54,083 bases of DNA from Alphaproteobacteria bacterium (GCA_021774965.1 JAJFIL010000259.1:1-54083), one strand, 5' to 3'. Shown: positions 7,019 to 14,899, counted from the first letter of the stretch. Notes: generated by a model not told the origin, from the letters alone. Made by a program: numbers and translations.

Positions 7019-8065
7019 CTATGGCGTCGTTTCTGTGCAGAATACTTCGGAATAGTCTGAGACTTCTGCCCGGTCAAACCCGCTATAAGCGCGCATGCGA
7101 TAGCAATAGTTCGTCCCCGGGGTAAGATCGAAGTCCTCATCGCTGCGTTGGCCAATGCCGGTCACTCTGGATTGTTGGCGCTCTTCAAACAAACCAATGA
7201 AAGCCCAGTTGTGATTGTCCGGATCCCGGCGCGCCGCGATAGGATCCACGCGCCAAACCTCCACGCCAAATTCCCGGGTGGAATTATCCTGCCAGCGCAG
7301 CTCAAGTGTCGTGGTCGCAATATCCCATGCCCGCAAATGAGATGGCGCCTCAAGACCAGGATGCTCCGGTGCATTTTCTGAGGGATCTGTTGCCGTTTCG
7401 GGGCGATGGTCACGGCGAGGGGTTCCGCGACGGGCCGATACGACCTCATTGGGGCGCTCTTCCGCCTCGCTTTCCGAGTTCATCATCACCATTTCGGTCA
7501 TGACAAGAGTGTTGCTGGTACCGTCCGGCACTTCTTCCAAACCTGATCGACGGCGCGATTCGGTGTCTGCTCCGTGCAATCCACTATCAAGCAATTGTTC
7601 GTCCTCAAGGGGCGTGACCGGGCGCTCGAACACTTCCAGAAATACAGTCGCTTCGGTCTCTGTTTCAGTAGCCACTGCCGTTTGCCGTCCGAATGTTGCA
7701 TCCGCCTCATCAAAATTGCTGGTGCCGCCTGGCGTCGTGCGAACAGAAACCATACTGCATGTACACTGCCCTGTTGTCTGATTGCAGGTGAGATAGTCAA
7801 ACCAGGCAAAACCGCCACCGCGCGCATCACTCTCGCCCGTCCAAGGGGTGCCCACTCTATCATTTGCCTGACACTGGTCGCCATTTAGCATGTCGCGACA
7901 GTCGCTACCGCCAAGTGATGCTCCATCGCAATGACAAGTGCCTGAGTCCGAATCGCAAGAATAGTTGGAAGCCCCTGAAGGTGAAGTAGATGTGTTTTGA
8001 GCGGCAAATCCTGGGGCCGCACCCGCGAATAGGCAAATCATTATCGTTGCTACAAATTTGAACAT
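7019..8065 (-). CDS. Secreted cysteine-rich protein with a C-terminal fibronectin-III-like domain
   Basis: I choose the ATG at 8065 because GGGAGAGGA precedes it and the next residues (MFKFVATIMICLFAGAAPGFA) form a signal peptide; an upstream ATG would add 11 charged residues. The mature N-terminal region has paired cysteines (CDSDSGTCHCDG, CRDMLNGDQC, CNQTTGQCTC), which suggests disulfide-bonded loops. A low-complexity acidic linker follows. The last ~110 residues (LRAWDIATTTLELRW to YCYRMRAYSG) resemble a fibronectin type III sandwich. The function is unknown; an extracellular binding role is plausible. It is probably cotranscribed with the GNAT gene. Confidence 0.7.
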   Translation of the reverse strand: MFKFVATIMICLFAGAAPGFAAQNTSTSPSGASNYSCDSDSGTCHCDGASLGGSDCRDMLNGDQCQANDRVGTPWTGESDARGGGFAWFDYLTCNQTTGQCTCSMVSVRTTPGGTSNFDEADATFGRQTAVATETETEATVFLEVFERPVTPLEDEQLLDSGLHGADTESRRRSGLEEVPDGTSNTLVMTEMVMMNSESEAEERPNEVVSARRGTPRRDHRPETATDPSENAPEHPGLEAPSHLRAWDIATTTLELRWQDNSTREFGVEVWRVDPIAARRDPDNHNWAFIGLFEERQQSRVTGIGQRSDEDFDLTPGTNYCYRMRAYSGFDRAEVSDYSEVFCTETTP

Positions 8066-8211
8066 CTTCCTCTCCCTCGCGCTCAGCATCGTCGGCATTC
8101 TTAGGCCGATCGACTGGTTTTCGACAGCCTACCACAATCGGACATGAACGAAACCTGACAGATTTGGGCGCGCTAAGGTACAGGGACCCCTGCACAGCTT
8201 TGATTTGACGG

Positions 8212-8838
8212 CTAGATTCCCTTCCTAGCGGTGACCCACAGAAACTGCGCATCCTCGCCTTGTTCATCCTGGGCAACAATTTTCTGTTGCTCAATTTGGA
8301 AGCCAGCATCGCGCAGGAGGTTTAGGTTGGTTGGCGCATCGAACTGACTGAAAAAGTTGGGGGCGCCAAGCCAGTCGTCCTCGTGCCATCCCTCCAAATC
8401 AGTAACGCCAAAGCTCGCCAGCAGCAGGCCACCCGGGGTCAACCAAGTTTCTATTCTGGAAAGAAGAACGAGATGTTCGTCCCTCGGGACATGAGTAATT
8501 GAATAGAAAGCGATGACGGCATCAAAGGAGCAAGGCTCAAATGCCAGCTCTGTCATGTCCTCATGCAGGAATCGTCCACCCGGAACATTTGTTTTTGCCA
8601 TCCTGATTTGCTCTGGAGAGATATCTACGCCAATCAGATTATGACCATTTTCGACGAGGGACTTTGCGACCGGGATACCGGCACCGCACCCAAGATCAAG
8701 AATACGGGAGCTAGCGGTTAGCTCCGTTAAGAGTTGCTGTAAAAATCGCAAACGAATTTTGCTGTCTTGAGACCAAGTCAGATACGCCGTTGCAACTTTG
8801 TCGTACCCCTTGGCAACAGTCTTCTTGGAATCGTCCAT
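8212..8838 (-). CDS. Class I SAM-dependent methyltransferase
   Basis: A 208-residue Rossmann-fold methyltransferase. Motif I is ILDLGCGAGIPVAKSL (SAM-binding glycine loop), followed by LIGVDISPEQI (acidic residue for the ribose) and FDAVIAFYSITHVPRDEH, the usual post-motif II/III region. The substrate is not apparent. It is 27 bases downstream of the tetR gene on the same strand and may be cotranscribed with it, placing it in or next to the PspA/desaturase regulon. Confidence 0.9.
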   Translation of the reverse strand: MDDSKKTVAKGYDKVATAYLTWSQDSKIRLRFLQQLLTELTASSRILDLGCGAGIPVAKSLVENGHNLIGVDISPEQIRMAKTNVPGGRFLHEDMTELAFEPCSFDAVIAFYSITHVPRDEHLVLLSRIETWLTPGGLLLASFGVTDLEGWHEDDWLGAPNFFSQFDAPTNLNLLRDAGFQIEQQKIVAQDEQGEDAQFLWVTARKGI

Positions 8839-8865
8839 AATCTTGCGGAGGTCGCAATCGCGCGC

Positions 8866-9558
8866 CTACCCCTCCAATTTCCGCACCACGGGTTCCACGA
8901 TGATTGCAATTTGCTCCATGGCTTCTTGGGACCCGTTGGCGGCAAAACCACCACTAATAGTGATAGTAATAATGCCGTGTACGGAGGACCAGAGCGCCAT
9001 AGCGATCTGAAGCCGGGCCATTTGGTCCCCCAGGTCAGGAATACCCCGCATTACTCCCTCGACGACGCCCAGAAGGGCACCTTCCTTGGCTCGATACCAA
9101 TCGGGCGGCGTTTCCTGTTTGGAATTGAAAGTAAGGTTAGCGGCCCATCTATTTTGGTTGGCCTGGACAAAATCCAGATAACCCTCAGCGAGGGCCATTA
9201 ATTGCTCATAAACCCCGCCGCCTTTGGCCGCTGCCTCTTGCACCACTTTTGTCTGAAAGGCGAAGAGATCATCATAGGTCTTGCCATTGGCGTAGCGCAC
9301 CAGCTCGTCCAGATCTTCGAAATACTTATAGATCGTGCCCACCGCCACGCCGGACCGGGCCGCGATGGCGCGGGCGTTGAGCTTTTCCAGTCCATCGGTG
9401 GCCAAAAGCGCGCCCGTCACATCAATAAGGGATTGCCGGGCCTCTTCACCCAAACGAGGGCGACCCCTTGGTTTGCCAGTGGGTTTACCAGAGGGTTTGG
9501 CCGATTTGGTTGGCGTTTTCTTCGCAGTTTTAGCGGTTTTCTTGGCGGTTTTGATCAT
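8866..9558 (-). CDS. TetR-family regulator with a lysine-rich, AT-hook-like N-terminal tail
   Basis: The protein has 230 residues from the ATG at 9558, which has TAGGAT 7 bases upstream; an ATG at 9567 lacks such a site. Residues 1-35 are a histone-H1-like tail of Lys-Thr-Ala-Pro repeats ending in KPRGRPRLG, which resembles an AT-hook core. The TetR helix-turn-helix follows (LNARAIAARSGVAVGTIYKYFEDLDEL). The C-terminal part contains ALWSSVHGIITITI, typical of the WHG ligand domain. It is divergent from the pspA-like operon, and triple TGAAC-N3-GTTCA sites lie in both that intergenic region and the desaturase promoter, so it is the obvious repressor of both. Confidence 0.9.
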   Translation of the reverse strand: MIKTAKKTAKTAKKTPTKSAKPSGKPTGKPRGRPRLGEEARQSLIDVTGALLATDGLEKLNARAIAARSGVAVGTIYKYFEDLDELVRYANGKTYDDLFAFQTKVVQEAAAKGGGVYEQLMALAEGYLDFVQANQNRWAANLTFNSKQETPPDWYRAKEGALLGVVEGVMRGIPDLGDQMARLQIAMALWSSVHGIITITISGGFAANGSQEAMEQIAIIVEPVVRKLEG

Positions 9559-9584
9559 GAGTCGCATCCTAGCACTGATTTTTT

Positions 9585-9654
9585 CGAACTCAGTTCATTT
9601 TTTACTTGAACAAGGTTCATTAATGCATAAATCTCTCGTTGTGAACGGTGTTCA
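9585..9654. promoter_or_regulatory. Three-operator region between tetR and the pspA-like operon
   Basis: Three copies of the dyad TGAAC-N3-GTTCA occur at 9585-9597 (first base C), 9607-9619 and 9642-9654, with start-to-start spacings of 22 and 35 bp. The middle copy contains a TTGAAC -35-like hexamer (9606-9611) for rightward transcription, and the last lies just before the ribosome site of the pspA-like gene. The first sits close to the tetR start and could serve autoregulation. The arrangement repeats at 10802-10870. Binding by the adjacent TetR protein is inferred. Confidence 0.8.
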
Positions 9655-9669
9655 TAAAAGGAGAGGAAA

Positions 9670-10392
9670 ATGATTTCAACTGTTATCTCACTTCTGAAAG
9701 GCCAATTGGCTCAAACAGAGGCTGGTTTGATTGACCAGAACGCCTGCCTGCTTTTGGAGCAGAAGGTGCGCGAGGCCGAGGCCGGCCACGACATGGCCAA
9801 GCGCGCGCTCGCCTCAATCCTTGTTACCAAACAGGTGGAAGCGCGCACGCTGGAGGCCTTGAGCCGGCGGATTGCGGACCTGGAAGAGCGAACCCGCGAG
9901 GCCCTTGGCGCAGGCAATGACAAGCTTGCGCGGGAAGCGGCGATGGTGTTGGCCGAGTTTGAGAACGAATGGACCTTGCGCGGCGCCAATATTGCCCGCG
10001 CGGACCATGCCGCCGCTCGTCTGCGCCTGGCCGTAGAGAAAGCCGCGCGAAAAATTACCGGGCTTCAACAGGGTCTTCTGACCGCTCGCGCCGTGGAAGC
10101 AGAGCGTGAGGCCACCAAAGGCCTGCGCGGTGACCTGAACGGCAGCGCCGCCATTGCCGAGGGAGAGAAACTACTCGCCCGTATTTTGGAACGCTCGGAT
10201 CCCATTGAGGAGATCGAGATCTTTGAACGTATGGATGCAGAGCTTTCAGGGGCAGAGATCGTCAATCGCCTCGCCGATGCTGGCTTTGGTGAGCCCACGC
10301 GTATTCAGGCGGATGATATTCTCATTCGCCTCACCGAGGGCGGTGCGCTTGCAGGCGGCCATCCCGATCCGGATCAAACCACAAGCAACTAA
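9670..10392 (+). CDS. PspA/IM30-like coiled-coil envelope-stress protein
   Basis: A 240-residue, mostly helical, charged protein resembling the PspA/IM30 family, peripheral inner-membrane proteins that stabilise damaged or leaky membranes. Residues ~20-170 are long coiled-coil heptads (KVREAEAGHDMAKRALASIL, RRIADLEERTREALGAG). A C-terminal segment from about 185 to 220 (ERSDPIEEIEIFERMDAEL, then EIVNRLADAGFG) matches the end of PspA-like proteins. An AAGGAGAGG ribosome site precedes the ATG. It is 26 bases upstream of the YiaA/YiaB-like gene in one operon. The family call is by character and context; divergence from E. coli PspA is large. Confidence 0.78.
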   Translation: MISTVISLLKGQLAQTEAGLIDQNACLLLEQKVREAEAGHDMAKRALASILVTKQVEARTLEALSRRIADLEERTREALGAGNDKLAREAAMVLAEFENEWTLRGANIARADHAAARLRLAVEKAARKITGLQQGLLTARAVEAEREATKGLRGDLNGSAAIAEGEKLLARILERSDPIEEIEIFERMDAELSGAEIVNRLADAGFGEPTRIQADDILIRLTEGGALAGGHPDPDQTTSN

Positions 10393-10418
10393 CCGCTAAA
10401 GCAAAAGGAGAAAGACCA

Positions 10419-10679
10419 ATGCTTGAACATTCAAAGACATGGATCAACTTCAACTACACTTGCGTGGCCACGGCCTACACCATGTTGGCCTTTGCGCTCG
10501 CATACATGCCGGTGGAAATGGCCACCAAGGGTTACATCGCCATGGCTGTCCTCTTCCTCAGCGGCTCGCTGGTGACACTGGTGAAAACCCTGCACGACGT
10601 CCGCGTGGGCACTGAGTTCACCACCAAACTGGAGAAAGCCCGTCAGGAGAAGATCTTGAACGAATACGTCAGCCAGTAA
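10419..10679 (+). CDS. YiaA/YiaB-family two-helix inner-membrane protein
   Basis: An 86-residue membrane protein with two hydrophobic helices (about residues 14-32 and 38-55) and a charged C-terminal tail (TTKLEKARQEKILNEYVSQ), characteristic of the YiaA/YiaB domain. The family has no assigned biochemical role. AAGGAG lies just before the ATG. It forms an operon with the PspA-like gene, so it may be its membrane partner or anchor. Transcription probably ends at the hairpin 10716-10746. Confidence 0.85.
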   Translation: MLEHSKTWINFNYTCVATAYTMLAFALAYMPVEMATKGYIAMAVLFLSGSLVTLVKTLHDVRVGTEFTTKLEKARQEKILNEYVSQ

Positions 10680-10715
10680 CCGCTCTTCCCCTCAACGGAC
10701 AAAAGAAAGGGTATC

Positions 10716-10746
10716 TCGCCCTCGAGCCATACTGGCTTGAGGGCGA
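10716..10746 (+). terminator. Hairpin terminator after the pspA-like operon
   Basis: Stem TCGCCCTCGAGCC (10716-10728) pairs with GGCTTGAGGGCGA (10734-10746) through 13 base pairs including one G-U, with a 5-base loop. There is no uridine run immediately after it, so termination may be imperfect or the hairpin may protect the mRNA 3' end. Confidence 0.6.
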
Positions 10747-10801
10747 ATGCGTTCAATAATCAGCAGTTTTCTGCCACTTCCCCCAAAATCATTATTTTTT
10801 C

Positions 10802-10870
10802 CGAACAATGTTCATTTTTTACTTGAACCTCGTTCAAAAATAGCTATGTTGCTCTTGTGAACAGCGTTCA
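10802..10870. promoter_or_regulatory. Three-operator promoter of the membrane hydroxylase gene
   Basis: Dyads TGAAC-N3-GTTCA lie at 10802-10814 (first base C), 10824-10836 and 10858-10870, spaced 22 and 34 bp, matching the tetR/pspA-like region almost exactly. The middle copy overlaps a -35 TTGAAC (10823-10828); after 16 bases comes a -10 TATGTT (10845-10850), so the third dyad covers the expected transcript start. Even the linker GTTCATTTTTTACTTGAAC is shared by both regions. A repressor occupying the three sites would shut the promoter off. Confidence 0.82.
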
Positions 10871-10965
10871 CAAACTAAACCTTCCGGAGCCACAAGGGAA
10901 TTGAAGGGCCCTTTTCGGAGAAGAGAAACAATTTGAGGAGGCCGACCATCGCGTCGGAAAATAGA

Positions 10966-12168
10966 ATGCGCACCAATAATTTTGACGTTTCCCACTCAAG
11001 AGTTTTGCCAGCTGGTTTTCTCAAGAAAACTGCTGCGGAAATTCGTTTGAGAATCCCCGAACCGCCCCAAGGCCCTCTTGATGCCGGCCAAGGTAAGCGC
11101 ACCGCCTATCTTGCCGTCGTCCTCAGCACCTTGAGCCTTTTATCGGTTCTTGCCATTCAGTTCCCCAGCTACTTGACCATTGCCGAATTGCGGGAGGCTT
11201 ATGGTCCATGGATCGCCGTAGTGCGCCTTGGTCTGCACGCGGGGATGATCGGCGGGGCAACCCTTGCCCTGATCGCCATTGCCCGGGATAAGAAACTACT
11301 GCCTGCCTCTGTTGCCCTGGCAATGATCGCCATCGCCCAATTGATGGGCGGCGCGGATGCCAAGGTTGGCGAGCTGGTGGCTGCGCCCCTTTCGGTTGGT
11401 GTTGACTGGTTGATCATCAGCGCGCTTGCGATTGGCGGCAGTTTCATTGCCATCGAGAAAGTAGCTCCCTTGCGTGGCGATCAGCCGATCTTGCGAGACA
11501 AGTGGGTGCTCGACATGAAGTATTTCGTGATCAATCACTTGTTGCTGGGCTTTTTCGTGATTTTCACCAACACCATGCTCAACGCCAGCTTTTCCTGGGC
11601 GCAAGTTGATGGTGTCGCCGCGGCCATTGGCCAGATCCACCCGGTGATCCAGTTCTTTATGATCATGGTGCTGATCGATCTGGCCCAATACTGGACCCAC
11701 CGCATGATGCATGAGGTGCCTTTCCTGTGGAAGTTCCACGCCGTGCACCACAGCGCCGAAAAGATGGACTGGCTTGCCTCCTCCCGCATGCATGTGCTTG
11801 AGCCCCTGGCCATGCGCGTTGCCATGCTGGCGCCAATCTTTGTGCTGGGCTTTGGCGAGGGCGTTGTAAACGCCTATGCTGGTTTTGTCGCGGTTCAAGC
11901 CATCTTGCTTCATGCCAATGTTAAGGCCGAGTTTGGTTGGTTCGAGAAGTTCTTTGTGGTCGCTCGTCACCACCATTGGCACCATGCCAATGAAGAGCGC
12001 GCCATCAACACCAACTACGCGGTTCACTTCCCCGTCCTCGATCACCTGTTCGGCACGTTCTGCACCGCCGATGGATGGCCAAGCGCGTACGGCATCGAGG
12101 AAGAAATCCCGGACACGGTTCTGGGTCAGGCAGCCTTTCCCTTCAAACTCTCCTCAACGGCTGCCTAA
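10966..12168 (+). CDS. Sterol desaturase / fatty acid hydroxylase family membrane enzyme
   Basis: A di-iron membrane oxygenase of about 400 residues. An N-terminal half of several hydrophobic helices precedes the catalytic domain, whose histidine boxes are HRMMH (codons from 11698), HAVHH (from 11737) and HHHWHH (near 11968-11985). Family members hydroxylate or desaturate sterols, carotenoids, fatty acids or alkylglycerols; the substrate here is unknown. The start is uncertain: the first ATG is 10966 but has no ribosome site, whereas a strong GGAGG (10937-10941) stands 6 bases before an in-frame ATC at 10948. The promoter carries three TetR-type operators. The gene ends at a clear terminator. 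Confidence 0.88.
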   Translation: MRTNNFDVSHSRVLPAGFLKKTAAEIRLRIPEPPQGPLDAGQGKRTAYLAVVLSTLSLLSVLAIQFPSYLTIAELREAYGPWIAVVRLGLHAGMIGGATLALIAIARDKKLLPASVALAMIAIAQLMGGADAKVGELVAAPLSVGVDWLIISALAIGGSFIAIEKVAPLRGDQPILRDKWVLDMKYFVINHLLLGFFVIFTNTMLNASFSWAQVDGVAAAIGQIHPVIQFFMIMVLIDLAQYWTHRMMHEVPFLWKFHAVHHSAEKMDWLASSRMHVLEPLAMRVAMLAPIFVLGFGEGVVNAYAGFVAVQAILLHANVKAEFGWFEKFFVVARHHHWHHANEERAINTNYAVHFPVLDHLFGTFCTADGWPSAYGIEEEIPDTVLGQAAFPFKLSSTAA

Positions 12169-12216
12169 GCTGCGCGTGATTGCAGCACAAGTCCGCTAAC
12201 AGCGGCAACAAAGGGG

Positions 12217-12253
12217 CGGCGTCGCGGTATCCCCCCGCGGCGCCGTTTTGTTT
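12217..12253 (+). terminator. Rho-independent terminator of the hydroxylase gene
   Basis: CGGCGTCGCGG (12217-12227) pairs with CCGCGGCGCCG (12235-12245) through 11 base pairs (one G-U) with a 7-base loop, followed directly by TTTTGTTT. This is a textbook intrinsic terminator about 50 bases after the stop codon. Confidence 0.85.
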
Positions 12254-12286
12254 GACGGCGGCTTCCCCCGCCCCCATAACCATCCC

Positions 12287-13066
12287 ATGACCGATGTCGT
12301 TGAATACAATCGCCGCGCCTGGAATGCGCAAAGCCTTTCGGGCACCAATGAATGGTGCATGCCGGTGGATGCCGCCGCCATCAAAGCAGCACGAACAGGC
12401 AAATGGTCCGTGGTGCTGACCCCATCCCTGCCGGTCCCCCAAGATTGGTTTGGAGATATCAAGGGCAAGCGCGTGTTGGGTCTTGCCTCCGGGGGCGGCC
12501 AGCAAGTGCCATTGTTTGCCGCCGCCGGAGCGATTGTCACTTGCATTGATGCTTCAGACGAACAACTGGCCAAGGATGGCGAGGTGGCAACCCGCGAAGG
12601 GCTCGACATCACGCTGGAACGCGGGGACATGGCGGATCTTTCCCGCTTTGAGGATGCCAGCTTTGATCTCATCTTCCATCCGGTCTCCAACAGTTTTGCC
12701 AAGGATATCGCCCCCGTCTGGGCCGAATGCCACCGGGTGCTCAAGCCCGGCGGGCGGCTGCTGGCAGGGTTCATGAACCCCATCGTCTATGCCATCGATT
12801 GGGAGCAGATGGAGGCGGGCGGGCCCATCGAAATCCGCCATCCCCTGCCCTGGTCAGATGTGGATCATCTGCCCGAAGATCAATTGGACAAGCTCCTGGC
12901 GAGTGGAGCACCCCTGGAGTTCGGCCACTCGTTAGAGGCCCAGATCGGCGGGCAGATCGCAGCAGGCTTTTCGATCCAGGGTTTTTATGAAGACCGCTGG
13001 TCCGATGATCGCTACGCCATCAACAGGTTCATGCCCACGGCGATTGCGACATTGGCGGTGAAGTGA
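12287..13066 (+). CDS. Class I SAM-dependent methyltransferase
   Basis: A 259-residue methyltransferase. The glycine-rich SAM loop is VLGLASGGGQQVPLFAAAGA, followed by CIDASDEQLAKD (ribose-binding acid) and SFDLIFHPVSNSF. It then has HRVLKPGGRLLAGFMNP, the usual motif III region. I start at the ATG in TDVVEYNRRAWN because that sequence opens many members of this group; an upstream in-frame ATG at 12248 lies in the terminator hairpin's tail. The substrate is unknown and it is transcribed alone. Confidence 0.87.
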   Translation: MTDVVEYNRRAWNAQSLSGTNEWCMPVDAAAIKAARTGKWSVVLTPSLPVPQDWFGDIKGKRVLGLASGGGQQVPLFAAAGAIVTCIDASDEQLAKDGEVATREGLDITLERGDMADLSRFEDASFDLIFHPVSNSFAKDIAPVWAECHRVLKPGGRLLAGFMNPIVYAIDWEQMEAGGPIEIRHPLPWSDVDHLPEDQLDKLLASGAPLEFGHSLEAQIGGQIAAGFSIQGFYEDRWSDDRYAINRFMPTAIATLAVK

Positions 13067-13071
13067 GGGGG

Positions 13072-13611
13072 TTAGCTCGCGGCCCCAATTTTGCTCTCGA
13101 TGAAGTTGGTGATTTCACTTCGCTGCTCTTCGGATTCGAAAGCGTCATTGGGTATGATAACTCCTTCCAAGCGACCTAGAATTAGTATCATGCAGTTCTC
13201 ACAAATTTGAAGTCTCTTTACGAGCACCCAATTGTACCAGCTCTGTCCGTTGAGAATACTTTCGGAAAAAGTACGATTCGACAGCAAAAGTTTTGTCGGA
13301 GCCAATGTGACACCATCTTCATCCAGTAACGCAGGCTGGAACTTTTCCTGGGACAGGGCGGATGCATAATGAAAACCAACACCGCCAAAAAACCCAGCCA
13401 AGGAAAAGATTCCGAGATCCGGCAAATTTCCTCCGTCGAGCATGAATGCCAAAATCCCGCCTGTAACAGCGCCAACTAGGGGAAGTATGCTCAACACCAT
13501 AAGTCGAGGAGTCCCATACACCCCCTTCTGGGTGGCCGCTACATACTCCAGAAACTGGCCTTCCGTTCGTGTAAACTCCAGCTTATACAGAACATCTTCG
13601 TCTTCAGACAT
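13072..13611 (-). CDS. YcxB-like membrane protein
   Basis: A 179-residue protein from the ATG at 13611. After ~45 polar residues (KLEFTRTEGQFLEYVAAT, then GTPRL) two hydrophobic helices follow (MVLSILPLVGAVTGGILAFML, LGIFSLAGFFGGVGF). A soluble domain comes next, with SQEKFQPALLDEDGVTL and LEGVIIPNDAFESEEQRSEI, a pattern seen in YcxB-like proteins. The role is unknown. A longer frame upstream of 13611 is rejected because its residues are arginine/proline-rich and unlike a protein. It converges on the methyltransferase, 5 bases apart. Confidence 0.72.
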   Translation of the reverse strand: MSEDEDVLYKLEFTRTEGQFLEYVAATQKGVYGTPRLMVLSILPLVGAVTGGILAFMLDGGNLPDLGIFSLAGFFGGVGFHYASALSQEKFQPALLDEDGVTLAPTKLLLSNRTFSESILNGQSWYNWVLVKRLQICENCMILILGRLEGVIIPNDAFESEEQRSEITNFIESKIGAAS

Positions 13612-13954
13612 GCGCACCACCCTTTGATGAAACCTGCTCCAACGCCACCCATAGGGGTAGCGAGGTTGGGGTGGATGTTCAAGTACCCGACGCCTTCCGC
13701 CTAGGCGGCAATGTGGAGCAAGCCTTCGAGGGTGCGGTTGGCGCAATGCAGCAGGGGCTGGGGGATCTAGATAAAACCCCAACAAACCCACCCCCTCCGT
13801 TTTGCTGTGACAGCGGTCACGTTTCCCCGTCGCATCGCCCCTCCCTCGGCCCGAACCCAATTGAATCCACCACTTTTACGGCCCACCTGTGCGAGGCTTG
13901 AGAAGGGCGCTATAGTCGCCCCTGAACCTCGGGCCATTTCATTTGAGGATCATC
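13612..13954. other. Intergenic region between two divergent genes
   Basis: About 340 bases with no intact gene. The part around 13640-13790 is G+C-rich and open in several frames without a start or ribosome site, and may be a decayed gene, though no family is recognisable. Promoters for the YcxB-like gene (left) and the homocysteine methyltransferase gene (right) must lie here; I cannot place them confidently. Confidence 0.4.
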
Positions 13955-14899
13955 ATGACCAGATATCGCGAAGCCCTGCCGCAATTGGCAGGCGACAAGC
14001 TGTTTCTTACAGACGGCGGTCTGGAGACAGATCTTATTTTCCATCACGGGGTTGATCTGCCGCTGTTTGCCGCGATCAAGTTTTTTCGCGAAGGGGCGAA
14101 CACTGATTTGGTGCGGCGTTATTATGCCCCCTATATCCAGACGGCGCAGGATCATGGTGCCGGGTTTATTCTGGAAGGTGGCACCTGGCGGGCAAGCCCC
14201 GACTGGCTGGAAAAACTGGGCTATGAAGCCGATGAGTTCGAGGTGGTCAACAATCGCGCCGTCGCCTTTCTAAAAAGCCTGCGGGATGAGTATGAGACGC
14301 CGGCGTGCCCCATGGTGATCTCCGCCACCATCGGGCCCCGCGGGGATGGGTATGCCATCGACGCAAAAATGACTGCCGAGGAGGCGCAAGTCTATCATTC
14401 CTGGCAAGCCAATCTGTTTGCCAAAAATGAGGCCGACATGATGACCGCCATGACCATGAATTATGTGGAAGAGGCCATCGGCGTGGCCCGGGCAGCAAAG
14501 GCGGCGAACATGCCCGTCGTGATCTCTTTTACAGTAGAGCTCGACGGGCGGCTTCCATCAGGTCAGGCACTGGGGGAAGCCATCGAGCAAGTAGGTGCCG
14601 CAACGGGTGATTACCCCAGTTACTTCATGATCAATTGTGCGCACCCGGATCATTTCACCACCACGCTGGAAGCAGGCGGCAGTTGGGTTAAGCGTATCAA
14701 GAGCTTGCGGGCCAACGCCTCGCGTTGTTCTCATGCGGAATTGGACGAAGCAACAGAGCTGGACGATGGGAACCCTGTAGAGTTTGGCGCGCTGCATGCT
14801 GCGCTGCGAAAAGCCTTTCCAAATCTGACCGTTCTTGGGGGATGTTGCGGCACGGATCACCGTCATGTAGAAGAGATCGCAAAAGCGTGCGCCTGTTAG
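13955..14899 (+). CDS. Homocysteine S-methyltransferase family protein
   Basis: A 314-residue zinc-dependent TIM-barrel methyltransferase that moves a methyl group from a donor such as S-methylmethionine, betaine or SAM to a thiol such as homocysteine, giving methionine. The zinc ligands are Cys228 in INCAHPDHF and Cys297/Cys298 in GGCCGTD; the N-terminal LTDGGLETDLIFH is also typical. GAGGAT before the ATG at 13955 sets the start; the upstream TTG would remove it. The next gene, 36 bases on, is cysK, so the pair links methionine and cysteine metabolism. Confidence 0.92.
   Translation: MTRYREALPQLAGDKLFLTDGGLETDLIFHHGVDLPLFAAIKFFREGANTDLVRRYYAPYIQTAQDHGAGFILEGGTWRASPDWLEKLGYEADEFEVVNNRAVAFLKSLRDEYETPACPMVISATIGPRGDGYAIDAKMTAEEAQVYHSWQANLFAKNEADMMTAMTMNYVEEAIGVARAAKAANMPVVISFTVELDGRLPSGQALGEAIEQVGAATGDYPSYFMINCAHPDHFTTTLEAGGSWVKRIKSLRANASRCSHAELDEATELDDGNPVEFGALHAALRKAFPNLTVLGGCCGTDHRHVEEIAKACAC

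Noticed and set aside
11296-12045. A 249-codon minus frame opposite the membrane hydroxylase
   Set aside because: It is histidine-rich only because it mirrors the hydroxylase histidine codons and biased third positions; no start signal.
13612-13860. An N-terminal extension of the YcxB-like protein
   Set aside because: The extra residues are Arg/Pro-rich without domain character; the internal ATG at 13611 starts the recognisable domain.
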